A stretch of 6,672 bases of DNA from Clostridiales bacterium (GTDB lineage Bacteria; Bacillota; Clostridia; Oscillospirales; QAMX01). The stretch's first letter is position 1. Each line of letters begins with the position of its first letter. Below the pieces are notes generated by a model that was not told the DNA's origin, made no database searches, and worked only from the letters and a program-made list of their open reading frames with translations. The translations under genes and the position numbers were made by a program. The stretch spans positions 1-6,672 of the forward strand of contig JAEERN010000079.1 in NCBI GenBank assembly GCA_016285815.1, in the 5' to 3' direction. Shown in pieces: positions 1 through 6,066 of this stretch.

Positions 1-142
1 CGTTACCTCGTACGCCGCGGTCACGGTCTCGGTCTCGACGTGGGCTGGATCGTTGCTGCAGACCGCCGTCGCCGTGACGGTCCAGCCGTCTGTCGTCTCG
101 ATCCACTCGTAGGTGGGAGCGCCGTACGCGTGGCCCGTGGCC
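1..142 (-). repeat. Direct repeat copy B in the CotH-protein tail
   Basis: This 142-bp stretch matches 238-379 with only three mismatches, at 51, 92 and 129, and a period of 237 bp (79 codons). It encodes residues about 858-905 of the CotH protein, beginning HAYGAPTYEW and ending AAYEVT. The copy touches the window edge, so further copies may follow outside the window. Confidence 0.93.
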
Positions 143-2715
143 TCGAGGTCGACCTTCTTGGTCTGGGTCTCAAACGTCGCGATGGTAAAGGTCGCCGTAT
201 AAGTGCCGACGCCCGCCGACGTACAGGTCGGCGCCGCCGTTACCTCGTACGCCGCGGTCACGGTCTCGGTCTCGACGTGGGCTGGATTGTTGCTGCAGAC
301 CGCCGTCGCCGTGACGGTCCAGCCGTCTGCCGTCTCGATCCACTCGTAGGTGGGAGCGCCGTACGTGTGGCCCGTGGCCGGGACGGGATCTCCGACGTAG
401 CTGTCGCCGCAGTCCGAACAAGTGTAGGTGGTAAAACCGGCCTCCGTGCAGGTCGGTGCCGTTACGACGGTCTCGTAGTTGTGCGCGGCGGCGGCCGTCA
501 CTGTGATCGTGAGATCCCCCTTGACCTTCGTGAGCCGATAGCCGTTTTCAATCCCAAGGTCTGCCGGCAACTTGAGATTCTTGTACGAGTTGGATGGCGC
601 AGCCGTCACGCTCACGATCTCATAGCAGGGTGCCAGCTCCACGACGAAATTGATCTGCCCGTCGCCGGAACAGTCGATAAAGCCCGTGTCGCTGCTGCGC
701 GGGTTTGCCGAGGTCGCGTCCCGGACGCAAGGGCCGTCAAGGTCCTGCGTCTCGTAGACCGTAACGGAAGCGCCTTCGCTGCAGACGATAGAGGCGGTCA
801 GAAGCGTCTCGCCGCAGCGGACGCAGGCGCCGTCCCGATAGTCGTGGGGGATCCGCGGGAGGACCTCGGTGTACGTGTGCCGGCAGATCGGGCACACGTA
901 CGTGACGGATCCGTCGGCCAGACAGGTGGCTTCGACGACCGTCGTCTCGTAGAGGCTTGGGTCCGTATTGTGGGCGCACGTGTCGGGATCCACGAAATCC
1001 GGATCGTAATACGTGGCTCCGAACCACCGGGTGCGGGCGGCAAGGTAGGTCAGCAGGTTCGCCGTATAGTCGGCCCAGTTCTGCGTGGCGACGTAGGTCT
1101 GTTGGTAATCGCCCGTTCCCAGCACGGTGTTGCTGCGGTAATAGTGGTTGTTCCGGCCGGTGCCGTTTCCCAGATCATTGACCTTGGCGTGATTCATCAA
1201 CGCGGAAGCCTCGAGCGCACCGATCATCCGGGCCGTGTCGGCCTCCAGCGCGTCAAAGGCGGCACGGTGCTTGTTGTACTGATAAAAGACCTCTTCCATA
1301 AAGTCAGCGTGCCGGCCGAGGGTCTTGTAGACGGAGGTCTTGTACTCGGTGATGTTGGGGATGAAGTCGCCCTGACCGCTCCGGCGGTCTCCGTGCTGCC
1401 GGTCGTCCGCCTCACCGAGCGAGCTGTTCCGATAAGTGGAGCCCATGGCGTTGTCCAGGTCCCAGAGCGGGCCGGCGATCAGCTTGTCGGCGTCGGTCTG
1501 TCCGTCCCGGTGGTACAGGATGCTGCCGGCGCAGACGTCGTAACTCTTGACGTACTCGTGCATGAGATACATCTTGGCAAAGCTCGCGAGGTCGATGTAT
1601 TCGGTATAATACTTCCCCTTGGCATTGTATCCGGTATCGGAGCGGATGGCGTCCCAGGCGTCCTGCAGCCAGAGCCGGATGTTCTCGGCGGCCGCCTCCA
1701 GATTCTCGGGGCTTTCGTCCACTGCGCCGTCCTTCAGCAGAAGGTTATCGCCCATCTTTTTGACGGTGATGCGGTTGTAGCACGACGACCACCCGGAGGC
1801 TTCTTTCAGGCCTTCCAGCGTGAACTGGGGATCTCCGCCGTCCGCCACGGCCGGCTCCAGATAGTTGTCCTGCTCGATCAGAAAGCCATCCTTCGGGACG
1901 AAGGAGTCGGTTTTGGGCGTGACCGTATAACAGCCCTGATACTCGCCGTTCATCCAGACGTCCGCCGACGCGGTCTCCTGCCCGATCCCCAGCTCCTGAG
2001 CGAGAAAGAAGCCGGAGCGGTTGCCCATCAGGCTGCGGTCGAGATTCTCCGCCAAAAACGACCACTTTTTCGACGGTGTGCCGATGCCGGGGAAGGCGAT
2101 CTTTTTGTCCGTCGTGACATTGTACGGCTTTTTGTCGTCCGCTGTTTCCCACGTCGCGTTGCCGCGGCCCTTGAGCTTCGGCATGTCGTACCACGTGCCG
2201 CCGACGTTGATCCGGCCGGTGCAGGTCACGTTGTGGTCAGGATCCCCGTCCATCTGCGCGATGGTGGGGTTCCCGTTGCTCTCGTCAACGTCGAGGAAGA
2301 CGGCCGGCACGTCCGGAGAGCCCTGATAGGTCTTCACCTTGAAGGACGCCAGGGTCTGGTTCCCATTTTTGAACGCATACGTCTTTTCCTGATCCGGCGG
2401 CGGGATGGGACAGGAGCCGCTGTCGTAGACGGCTCCGCCGACGGTCGCCTGCAGATCGCCGTCCCAGGAGAGGAAACATTCGGAGAGGATCGCGTTCCCG
2501 GGCAGGCACAGCAGATAGGTATACGTGGGGTTCATGGTGGTACCGCCGGTCTTCTTCCGGAACACGTCGATCTGCGCGGGGAGGCCGTTGACCTCCGTCG
2601 GCGCGACCCACAGTTTGGTCGGCGCGGCTGCGGCCCCGGTCTTTGGCGCCGCAGCGGGCAGCAGAACGACGATCGCCGCCAGTATGACGAGCCAGGCGAA
2701 CAGTCTGTTTTTCAT
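1..2715 (-). CDS. Secreted CotH-kinase-domain protein with Cys-containing repeat tail (3' end cut by window edge)
   Basis: The reading frame is open for 905 codons from the ATG at 2713-2715 to the left edge, with no stop, so the C-terminus is missing. Residues 1-31 look like a signal peptide: MKNR, a hydrophobic stretch to about residue 19, then an Ala-rich cleavage region. Residues about 33-175 form an N-terminal beta-type region. The CotH core (PF08757-like) follows, with GRGNATW near residue 182, DKKPYNV just after it, FLIEQDNY in the middle and LWDLDNAMG near 418-425. CotH family proteins are atypical protein kinases, first known from Bacillus spore coat; secreted clostridial members are mostly uncharacterised. 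Residues about 590-635 hold CPIC and CVRCG pairs. A predicted beta domain (about 635-740) comes next, then a CSDCG-containing segment near 766 and two near-identical 48-residue copies. An SD (AAGGGAG, 8-nt spacing) supports the start. The family call is firm; substrate and anchoring mode are unknown. Confidence 0.9.
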   Translation of the reverse strand, partial: MKNRLFAWLVILAAIVVLLPAAAPKTGAAAAPTKLWVAPTEVNGLPAQIDVFRKKTGGTTMNPTYTYLLCLPGNAILSECFLSWDGDLQATVGGAVYDSGSCPIPPPDQEKTYAFKNGNQTLASFKVKTYQGSPDVPAVFLDVDESNGNPTIAQMDGDPDHNVTCTGRINVGGTWYDMPKLKGRGNATWETADDKKPYNVTTDKKIAFPGIGTPSKKWSFLAENLDRSLMGNRSGFFLAQELGIGQETASADVWMNGEYQGCYTVTPKTDSFVPKDGFLIEQDNYLEPAVADGGDPQFTLEGLKEASGWSSCYNRITVKKMGDNLLLKDGAVDESPENLEAAAENIRLWLQDAWDAIRSDTGYNAKGKYYTEYIDLASFAKMYLMHEYVKSYDVCAGSILYHRDGQTDADKLIAGPLWDLDNAMGSTYRNSSLGEADDRQHGDRRSGQGDFIPNITEYKTSVYKTLGRHADFMEEVFYQYNKHRAAFDALEADTARMIGALEASALMNHAKVNDLGNGTGRNNHYYRSNTVLGTGDYQQTYVATQNWADYTANLLTYLAARTRWFGATYYDPDFVDPDTCAHNTDPSLYETTVVEATCLADGSVTYVCPICRHTYTEVLPRIPHDYRDGACVRCGETLLTASIVCSEGASVTVYETQDLDGPCVRDATSANPRSSDTGFIDCSGDGQINFVVELAPCYEIVSVTAAPSNSYKNLKLPADLGIENGYRLTKVKGDLTITVTAAAAHNYETVVTAPTCTEAGFTTYTCSDCGDSYVGDPVPATGHTYGAPTYEWIETADGWTVTATAVCSNNPAHVETETVTAAYEVTAAPTCTSAGVGTYTATFTIATFETQTKKVDLEATGHAYGAPTYEWIETTDGWTVTATAVCSNDPAHVETETVTAAYEVT
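238..379 (-). repeat. Direct repeat copy A in the CotH-protein tail
   Basis: This is the partner of the 1-142 copy and encodes residues about 779-826 (HTYGAPTYEW to AAYEVT). The 95-bp stretch between the copies (143-237) encodes a linker reading APTCTSAGVGTYTATF and onward. The unit resembles the GH-x-Y-x-x-P-x-Y-x-W surface repeats common in Clostridia extracellular proteins, usually described as Ig-like or stalk repeats. Confidence 0.93.
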
Positions 2716-2723
2716 CGGGCATT

Positions 2724-2730
2724 CTCCCTT
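2724..2730 (-). promoter_or_regulatory. Ribosome binding site of the CotH gene
   Basis: The minus strand reads AAGGGAG, 8 nt before the ATG at 2713-2715. This fixes the start that gives the signal peptide. Confidence 0.8.
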
Positions 2731-2733
2731 CAC

Positions 2734-2753
2734 CCGCGCCGCGGTCGGCGCGG
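2734..2753 (-). other. GC-rich hairpin directly before the CotH ribosome binding site
   Basis: There is a perfect 8-bp inverted repeat, CCGCGCCG (2753-2746) and CGGCGCGG (2741-2734) on the minus strand, with a 4-nt loop. The hairpin ends 3 nt before the AAGGGAG ribosome binding site. It has no T-tract, so it is not a canonical intrinsic terminator. It could affect ribosome access or RNA stability. The inverted repeat is seen directly; its function is inferred, and GC-rich sequence makes chance pairing plausible. Confidence 0.5.
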
Positions 2754-2782
2754 AACGGTCTCATAGTTTGCAATTCTGATCC

Positions 2783-2818
2783 CCGCGCCGCGCGGGCGTT
2801 GCCCCCATCGCGGCGCGG
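2783..2818 (-). other. Second GC-rich inverted repeat in the CotH leader region
   Basis: There is a perfect 10-bp inverted repeat: CCGCGCCGCG (2818-2809) and CGCGGCGCGG (2792-2783) on the minus strand, with 16 nt between. Those 16 nt can form an inner GGGC-AAC-GCCC stem. The arms share the 8-mers used by the hairpin at 2734-2753. No T-tract follows on either strand, so I do not call it a Rho-independent terminator. The surrounding 2716-2917 gap also has an AT-richer patch (about 2830-2900) in which I see no convincing -35/-10 pair. Confidence 0.5.
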
Positions 2819-2917
2819 CCGGTCTGGGGCGAAGAAGAAAACGTCCCCGGAGAGAATGGCCTTCTGTTTCTCTGTTTTTTCTTTATTTGTCTTCGTTGCT
2901 CCGGGCGGAACGGCCGG

Positions 2918-4078
2918 TCACGGCAGAGCGACCGTCTCGCCGGCGAGGATCACGGCGCTGATCCGGACCGTGTCGTCGATGAGGATCAGGTTCGCCCGCT
3001 TGCCCGGCTCCAGACTGCCGAGCTCGCCGTCGAGGCCGAGCAGCCGGGCCGGGTTGAGGCTGGCCATGCGGACGGCCTGGCAGAGGCCGCAGCCGGTGTG
3101 TGCCATCAGGTTGCGGCAGGCGTTGTCCAGCGTCAGATGGCTGCCGGCCAGATGGCCCTCGTAGTCGTAGTTGAGGTCGGGCCCGAAGAGGATCCCCTCG
3201 GCCTCGTTGTTCCGAAAGTGGCCCTTGTCCGGCATGGAGTCGGTGATCAGCACGATGCGCTCGATCCCCTTGGTGCGGACCACCATCCGCAGCATGTCGG
3301 GATCCACGTGGATGCCGTTTTCGTCGCAGATCAGCTCGGCGTAGACATCCGGGTCGTAGAGCGTGAACTCGTCGCACCCGGCGCCGACGGTGCCCTGGGC
3401 GCGGCCCGGCGCCTTGCCGGAGTCTCCGTGGTGCGTCTGCAGCCGAAGCCCGTACCGGCGGAGCCGCCGGCACTGCTCCGCCGCGGCGCGGGAGTGGCCC
3501 ATGGCGATGACGGCGTCCGGATCGGCCGCCTTCAGGTCCCGAAGGAACCCTTCGATCCCCGGCCGCGCCGGGTCCACGGCCCAGATGCGGGCGAACCCCG
3601 CCACCTCGTCCAGCAGAGGAGCGTACTCCCCGCGCCGGATCTCGCCGCCCCAGAGGATCGCGTTCTGGTTGCTGCCGAAGCCGCCCATATAGGGCCCCTC
3701 CATATACAGCCCGCCGATGATCCGTCCCGCGCCGGTGCGGGACGCGGCCCGCAGGACCCGGCTGCCGGAGAGCATCTGCTCCAGCGTCAGGTCGCAGTAA
3801 AAGGTCGGAAGCACCGTGGTCTCGCCGTGGCGGAGGAAGTGGGCGGCACAGCCCTGGGGATCCTCGTGGAAGAGAACGTCCGGGCCGCCGTGGTTGTGGA
3901 TGTCGATCAGGCCGGGGGCCGTGTACAGGCCGCCGGCGTCCAGAACGGCGGTCCCGGCCGGGATCGCCACCCGGCCGACGGGCCCGAGGGACACGATCCG
4001 CCCGTCTTCATAGGTGATCGCGCCGTCCCAGACGATGCCGTCTTCCAGCAGAAGCTTGGTGTGGACGATGGCGTTCAT
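2918..4078 (-). CDS. nagA: NagA-like N-acetylglucosamine-6-phosphate deacetylase (amidohydrolase)
   Basis: This 386-residue protein has the usual NagA length. The family removes the acetyl group from N-acetylglucosamine 6-phosphate in the cytoplasm, feeding amino-sugar catabolism or wall recycling. Visible landmarks are PGLIDIHNHGG (metal-binding H61 and H63), a TTVLPT segment near 87-92, GLYMEGP with metal-ligand E127, MGHS with H195, THH with H216, ENGIHVDP with H257, and LITDSM with the likely catalytic D280. The C-terminal LNPARLLGL, GSLEPGKRANLILID and ILAGE segments are typical of the family. The HxH pair suggests a two-metal site rather than the E. coli type. Unusually, the family's FNAM motif after the second metal His is replaced by HGDSGKA, so substrate preference may differ. 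The start lies one base after the NagB-like stop, with AAGGA 8 nt upstream. Family confidence is high; exact substrate is moderate. Confidence 0.9.
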   Translation of the reverse strand: MNAIVHTKLLLEDGIVWDGAITYEDGRIVSLGPVGRVAIPAGTAVLDAGGLYTAPGLIDIHNHGGPDVLFHEDPQGCAAHFLRHGETTVLPTFYCDLTLEQMLSGSRVLRAASRTGAGRIIGGLYMEGPYMGGFGSNQNAILWGGEIRRGEYAPLLDEVAGFARIWAVDPARPGIEGFLRDLKAADPDAVIAMGHSRAAAEQCRRLRRYGLRLQTHHGDSGKAPGRAQGTVGAGCDEFTLYDPDVYAELICDENGIHVDPDMLRMVVRTKGIERIVLITDSMPDKGHFRNNEAEGILFGPDLNYDYEGHLAGSHLTLDNACRNLMAHTGCGLCQAVRMASLNPARLLGLDGELGSLEPGKRANLILIDDTVRISAVILAGETVALP

Positions 4079-4079
4079 A

Positions 4080-5048
4080 TCACAGATCCTTGTCCGCCTG
4101 ACCGCAGCGCCAGCTGGCGAAGGGCTTGGCGATGGCCTCGGACACGTAGCACGTGCCCTTTCCGAGGCGGTAGATCGAGGCGGGGCACTCCATGGAGATG
4201 GGGCCGTAGAGCTCCAGCCGCGAGACCATCCTCTGCCACGAGCTGCCGTCGGCGTTGACGAAGTTGTGCAGCTCGACGCACTCCTTGGCGTGCATGACGT
4301 CCCGCGGGCCGATGGTGGCGGATTTGGGCGGCACAGCCCAGACGTCCCCCGAGGCGCCCATGGGGGCGAAAAGCGAGTTTTCACAGATGGTGAGCGGCGT
4401 CTCCGTCACGATGCGGGAGCCCAGCTGCAGGAACTCCTCCAGCGAGCCGGCCGCGAACTCGCGGCAGCGGGGGTCGATGAAGGCGGTGTGGCCGGGCCAG
4501 CCCGTGGCGGTGTAGATCACGTCCACGCCGCCGCCGGTGATCTCGTCGATCATGTCCGAATAGACGTTGTCGCCCCGGGTCTCGTTGCTGTGGGTGTGCC
4601 AGTGGTCGACGGGCGGACGGAGATCCTCGCGGATGCGGTAATAAAAGTGGTTCATGAAGGAATAGCCCAGCCCCGCGCCGTAGGTCAGCGGCGCGACGTT
4701 CCCGTCCTCGTCGGCCCACTCGTCCATGGCAAAGGCGTGGACGTTGCGGGCCGAGACGTTGAACTTGTTGAGCATGTTGGCGACGGAGGAGTAGGCGCCG
4801 GGCCACTGGTTGGGGCAGATCATGGAAAAGGGCTTGTCCTCCAGATCGGACATCAGGATGCGGTAGAACATATCCTGGACCATGTGAAGGGTCGGATCCA
4901 GAACGACCTTCACGGAAAAGCCGTTCTCGTTGGTGTACTCCATGTCCTCCCGGCGGATATTGCGAACGCGCTCGAGCTCTTCCAGAGGAAGCTCGCTGTG
5001 CGGCAGCCACGAGGCCGGCTTGAAGCGGAATTCATCGTAAAGTCCCAT
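4080..5048 (-). CDS. Divergent NagB-like glucosamine-6-phosphate isomerase/deaminase family protein
   Basis: This 322-residue protein belongs to the NagB/6-phosphogluconolactonase sugar-phosphate isomerase fold. Recognisable pieces are AFAMDEW (D109 and E110, matching the MDEY of NagB with its catalytic Asp), GWPGHTAFIDP (183-193, matching G-x-DGHIAFNEP), PKSATIG (matching the ALTVG region) and a terminal SMECPASIYRL segment. It is longer than classical NagB (about 266 residues), with roughly 40 extra N-terminal residues. Three catalytic or binding features differ. The TGGTP phosphate loop reads PNQWPGAY (79-86), the Asp before Gly-His is Pro185, and the following Glu is Asp192. Canonical NagB converts glucosamine 6-phosphate to fructose 6-phosphate and ammonia in the cytoplasm. 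Pairing with a NagA-like gene supports an amino-sugar role, but these changes leave the reaction uncertain. AAGGAG 7 nt upstream supports the start. Confidence 0.85.
   Translation of the reverse strand: MGLYDEFRFKPASWLPHSELPLEELERVRNIRREDMEYTNENGFSVKVVLDPTLHMVQDMFYRILMSDLEDKPFSMICPNQWPGAYSSVANMLNKFNVSARNVHAFAMDEWADEDGNVAPLTYGAGLGYSFMNHFYYRIREDLRPPVDHWHTHSNETRGDNVYSDMIDEITGGGVDVIYTATGWPGHTAFIDPRCREFAAGSLEEFLQLGSRIVTETPLTICENSLFAPMGASGDVWAVPPKSATIGPRDVMHAKECVELHNFVNADGSSWQRMVSRLELYGPISMECPASIYRLGKGTCYVSEAIAKPFASWRCGQADKDL
4087..4091 (-). promoter_or_regulatory. Ribosome binding site of the NagA-like gene, inside the upstream gene
   Basis: The minus strand reads AAGGA within the last codons of the NagB-like gene, 8 nt before the ATG at 4076-4078. 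The junction reads TGATATG, which indicates translational coupling and selects this start over longer in-frame alternatives that run back through the upstream gene. Confidence 0.75.
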
Positions 5049-5055
5049 ATCGATT

Positions 5056-5061
5056 CTCCTT
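5056..5061 (-). promoter_or_regulatory. Ribosome binding site of the NagB-like gene
   Basis: The minus strand reads AAGGAG after a run of A residues, 7 nt before the ATG at 5046-5048. It is one of the two best matches to the anti-SD in the window, along with the GGAGG at 6071-6075, and leads the nagB-nagA pair. Confidence 0.85.
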
Positions 5062-5078
5062 TTTTTGATGGAACGCGG

Positions 5079-5099
5079 CCCGCGGCGATGCGGCGCGGG
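5079..5099 (-). other. Short inverted repeat between the DUF4037 and NagB-like genes
   Basis: The minus strand reads CCCGCG (5099-5094), a 9-nt loop, then CGCGGG (5084-5079). No T-run follows, so it is a poor intrinsic terminator. The 82-nt gap (5049-5130) is otherwise GC-rich with no promoter I can defend, so read-through from the DUF4037 gene into the sugar genes remains possible. Confidence 0.3.
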
Positions 5100-5130
5100 G
5101 CGCGGAAGGGTACGCTTTGCGCGCGAGAGG

Positions 5131-6066
5131 TCAGACCGCCGCCAGAACGTGGCGGTTGCGGACGTCCGGATCCGCGATGCGGTCGTTGACGGAATAGGCG
5201 TGCTTTTCCAGGTCGCCGCACACGGCGTCCGTCAGGCCGCGGTCCTGCAGCACGGCGATGATCTTCTGGGCCAGATCCTCGACGGACTCGGCCTTGAAAT
5301 CGCGATAGTCCTCGCCGTTTCCGGTGGTCAGCAGGTATTCCAGGATGTCCGCCTGGTCGCCCAGCAGCGGCAGACCGCGCAGCGCGCGGAAGCTCCACTT
5401 GTAATAGGGCATATAGCGGCCGTTCAGCAGGAAGATCGCGCCCATGGCGCTGGTCACGAACTCGTTCATGGCCAACTGGGCCGCGGCGGTCTCGCCGTGG
5501 GCCAGACAGCGGCCGTAGTTGTACTGGCCGGACTGGGCCATCAGCAGCAGCCGGCCGGCCAGCCGCTTCAGCCGCACGTCCCGCGGGGGCGAGAGCAGCT
5601 TTTCGCGGATGGCGGCGAACAGCCCGTCGCCCGGGGCGAACAACTCGCCGTTGGTGGCCTCGGCCAGCGCGTATTCGGGCACGGAGAACCACTCGTCCGG
5701 CGTGTCCGGCCCCAGCGCGAAGCCGGTCTTGTTGCGGTAAAAGTCCGAAACGCGGATCACGCCGCGGCGGCTGCCGCCCACGGGGGCGATCTTCTGCCGC
5801 GAAAAGCCCATGAACTCGGCGGGCAGCTTGGCGTACGCCCGCTCCAGCCGGAACGCCGTCCGGCTGTCCAGCTCGTCCGGCACGAACAGGCAAAAGCCCG
5901 GTTCGAAATCGTGGTCCGCGGAGATCTCGTCGTCAAAGCCGAAACACTCCGACCCCGGTCCCACCAGACCGACGGCCAGAGTCCCGGCCAGCTCGGGGAA
6001 TTCGGCCGCCAGCATGGGCGCGCCGAAGGCCTCGTAGTATTTTCGGGAAAGCTCAAGTCCTTTCAT
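5131..6066 (-). CDS. DUF4037 nucleotidyltransferase-like protein
   Basis: This 311-residue protein matches the DUF4037 pattern I recognise. It opens with an N-terminal KYYEAFGAPML segment, then EFPEL, AVGLVGPGSECFGFDDE (31-47) and ISADHDFEPGFCLF (48-61). The GSE (38-40) followed by D45-D46 and D51-x-D53 resembles the GS-x(n)-D-x-D metal and nucleotide site of polymerase-beta-type nucleotidyltransferases. The C-terminal part is helical, with LLLMAQSGQYNYGRCL and NGRYMPYYKW motifs that recur in the family. No signal peptide is visible, so it should be cytoplasmic. The biochemical role of DUF4037 is not established to my knowledge. Its start overlaps the end of the upstream TPR gene by 14 nt, which suggests a co-translated pair. 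GGAGG lies 4 nt before the ATG, a tight but usable spacing. The family call is strong; activity is inferred. Confidence 0.85.
   Translation of the reverse strand: MKGLELSRKYYEAFGAPMLAAEFPELAGTLAVGLVGPGSECFGFDDEISADHDFEPGFCLFVPDELDSRTAFRLERAYAKLPAEFMGFSRQKIAPVGGSRRGVIRVSDFYRNKTGFALGPDTPDEWFSVPEYALAEATNGELFAPGDGLFAAIREKLLSPPRDVRLKRLAGRLLLMAQSGQYNYGRCLAHGETAAAQLAMNEFVTSAMGAIFLLNGRYMPYYKWSFRALRGLPLLGDQADILEYLLTTGNGEDYRDFKAESVEDLAQKIIAVLQDRGLTDAVCGDLEKHAYSVNDRIADPDVRNRHVLAAV

Noticed and set aside
1..379. A CRISPR array or insertion sequence as the source of the direct repeat.
   Set aside because: The repeat is 142 bp long, in frame with a 79-codon period, and encodes a typical surface-protein module. 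There is no spacer pattern, transposase or terminal inverted repeat.
40..2766. A 908-codon open frame on the plus strand, antisense to the CotH gene.
   Set aside because: It is exactly in register with the CotH codons, so its stops would require TTA, CTA or TCA codons in the real gene, which are rare in GC-rich genes. Its translation is Arg/Val/Gly-rich with no recognisable domain, while the minus strand encodes a full CotH domain with signal peptide and ribosome binding site.
2783..2818. Intrinsic terminator for the nagB-nagA transcript.
   Set aside because: The stem is strong but no T-tract follows on the minus strand (the sequence continues GGATCAGAATTGC), and none follows on the plus strand.
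2830..2900. A promoter for cotH in the AT-richer patch after nagA.
   Set aside because: The patch contains A-rich runs such as AAATAAAG, but I cannot find a -35/-10 pair with acceptable spacing, so it remains only a base-composition dip.
4079..4384. An in-frame upstream extension of the NagA-like gene to 4384.
   Set aside because: It would overlap the NagB-like coding region by about 300 nt and adds a low-complexity Arg/Pro/Ser-rich segment. The ATG at 4076-4078 has a good ribosome binding site and aligns with the NagA N-terminus.
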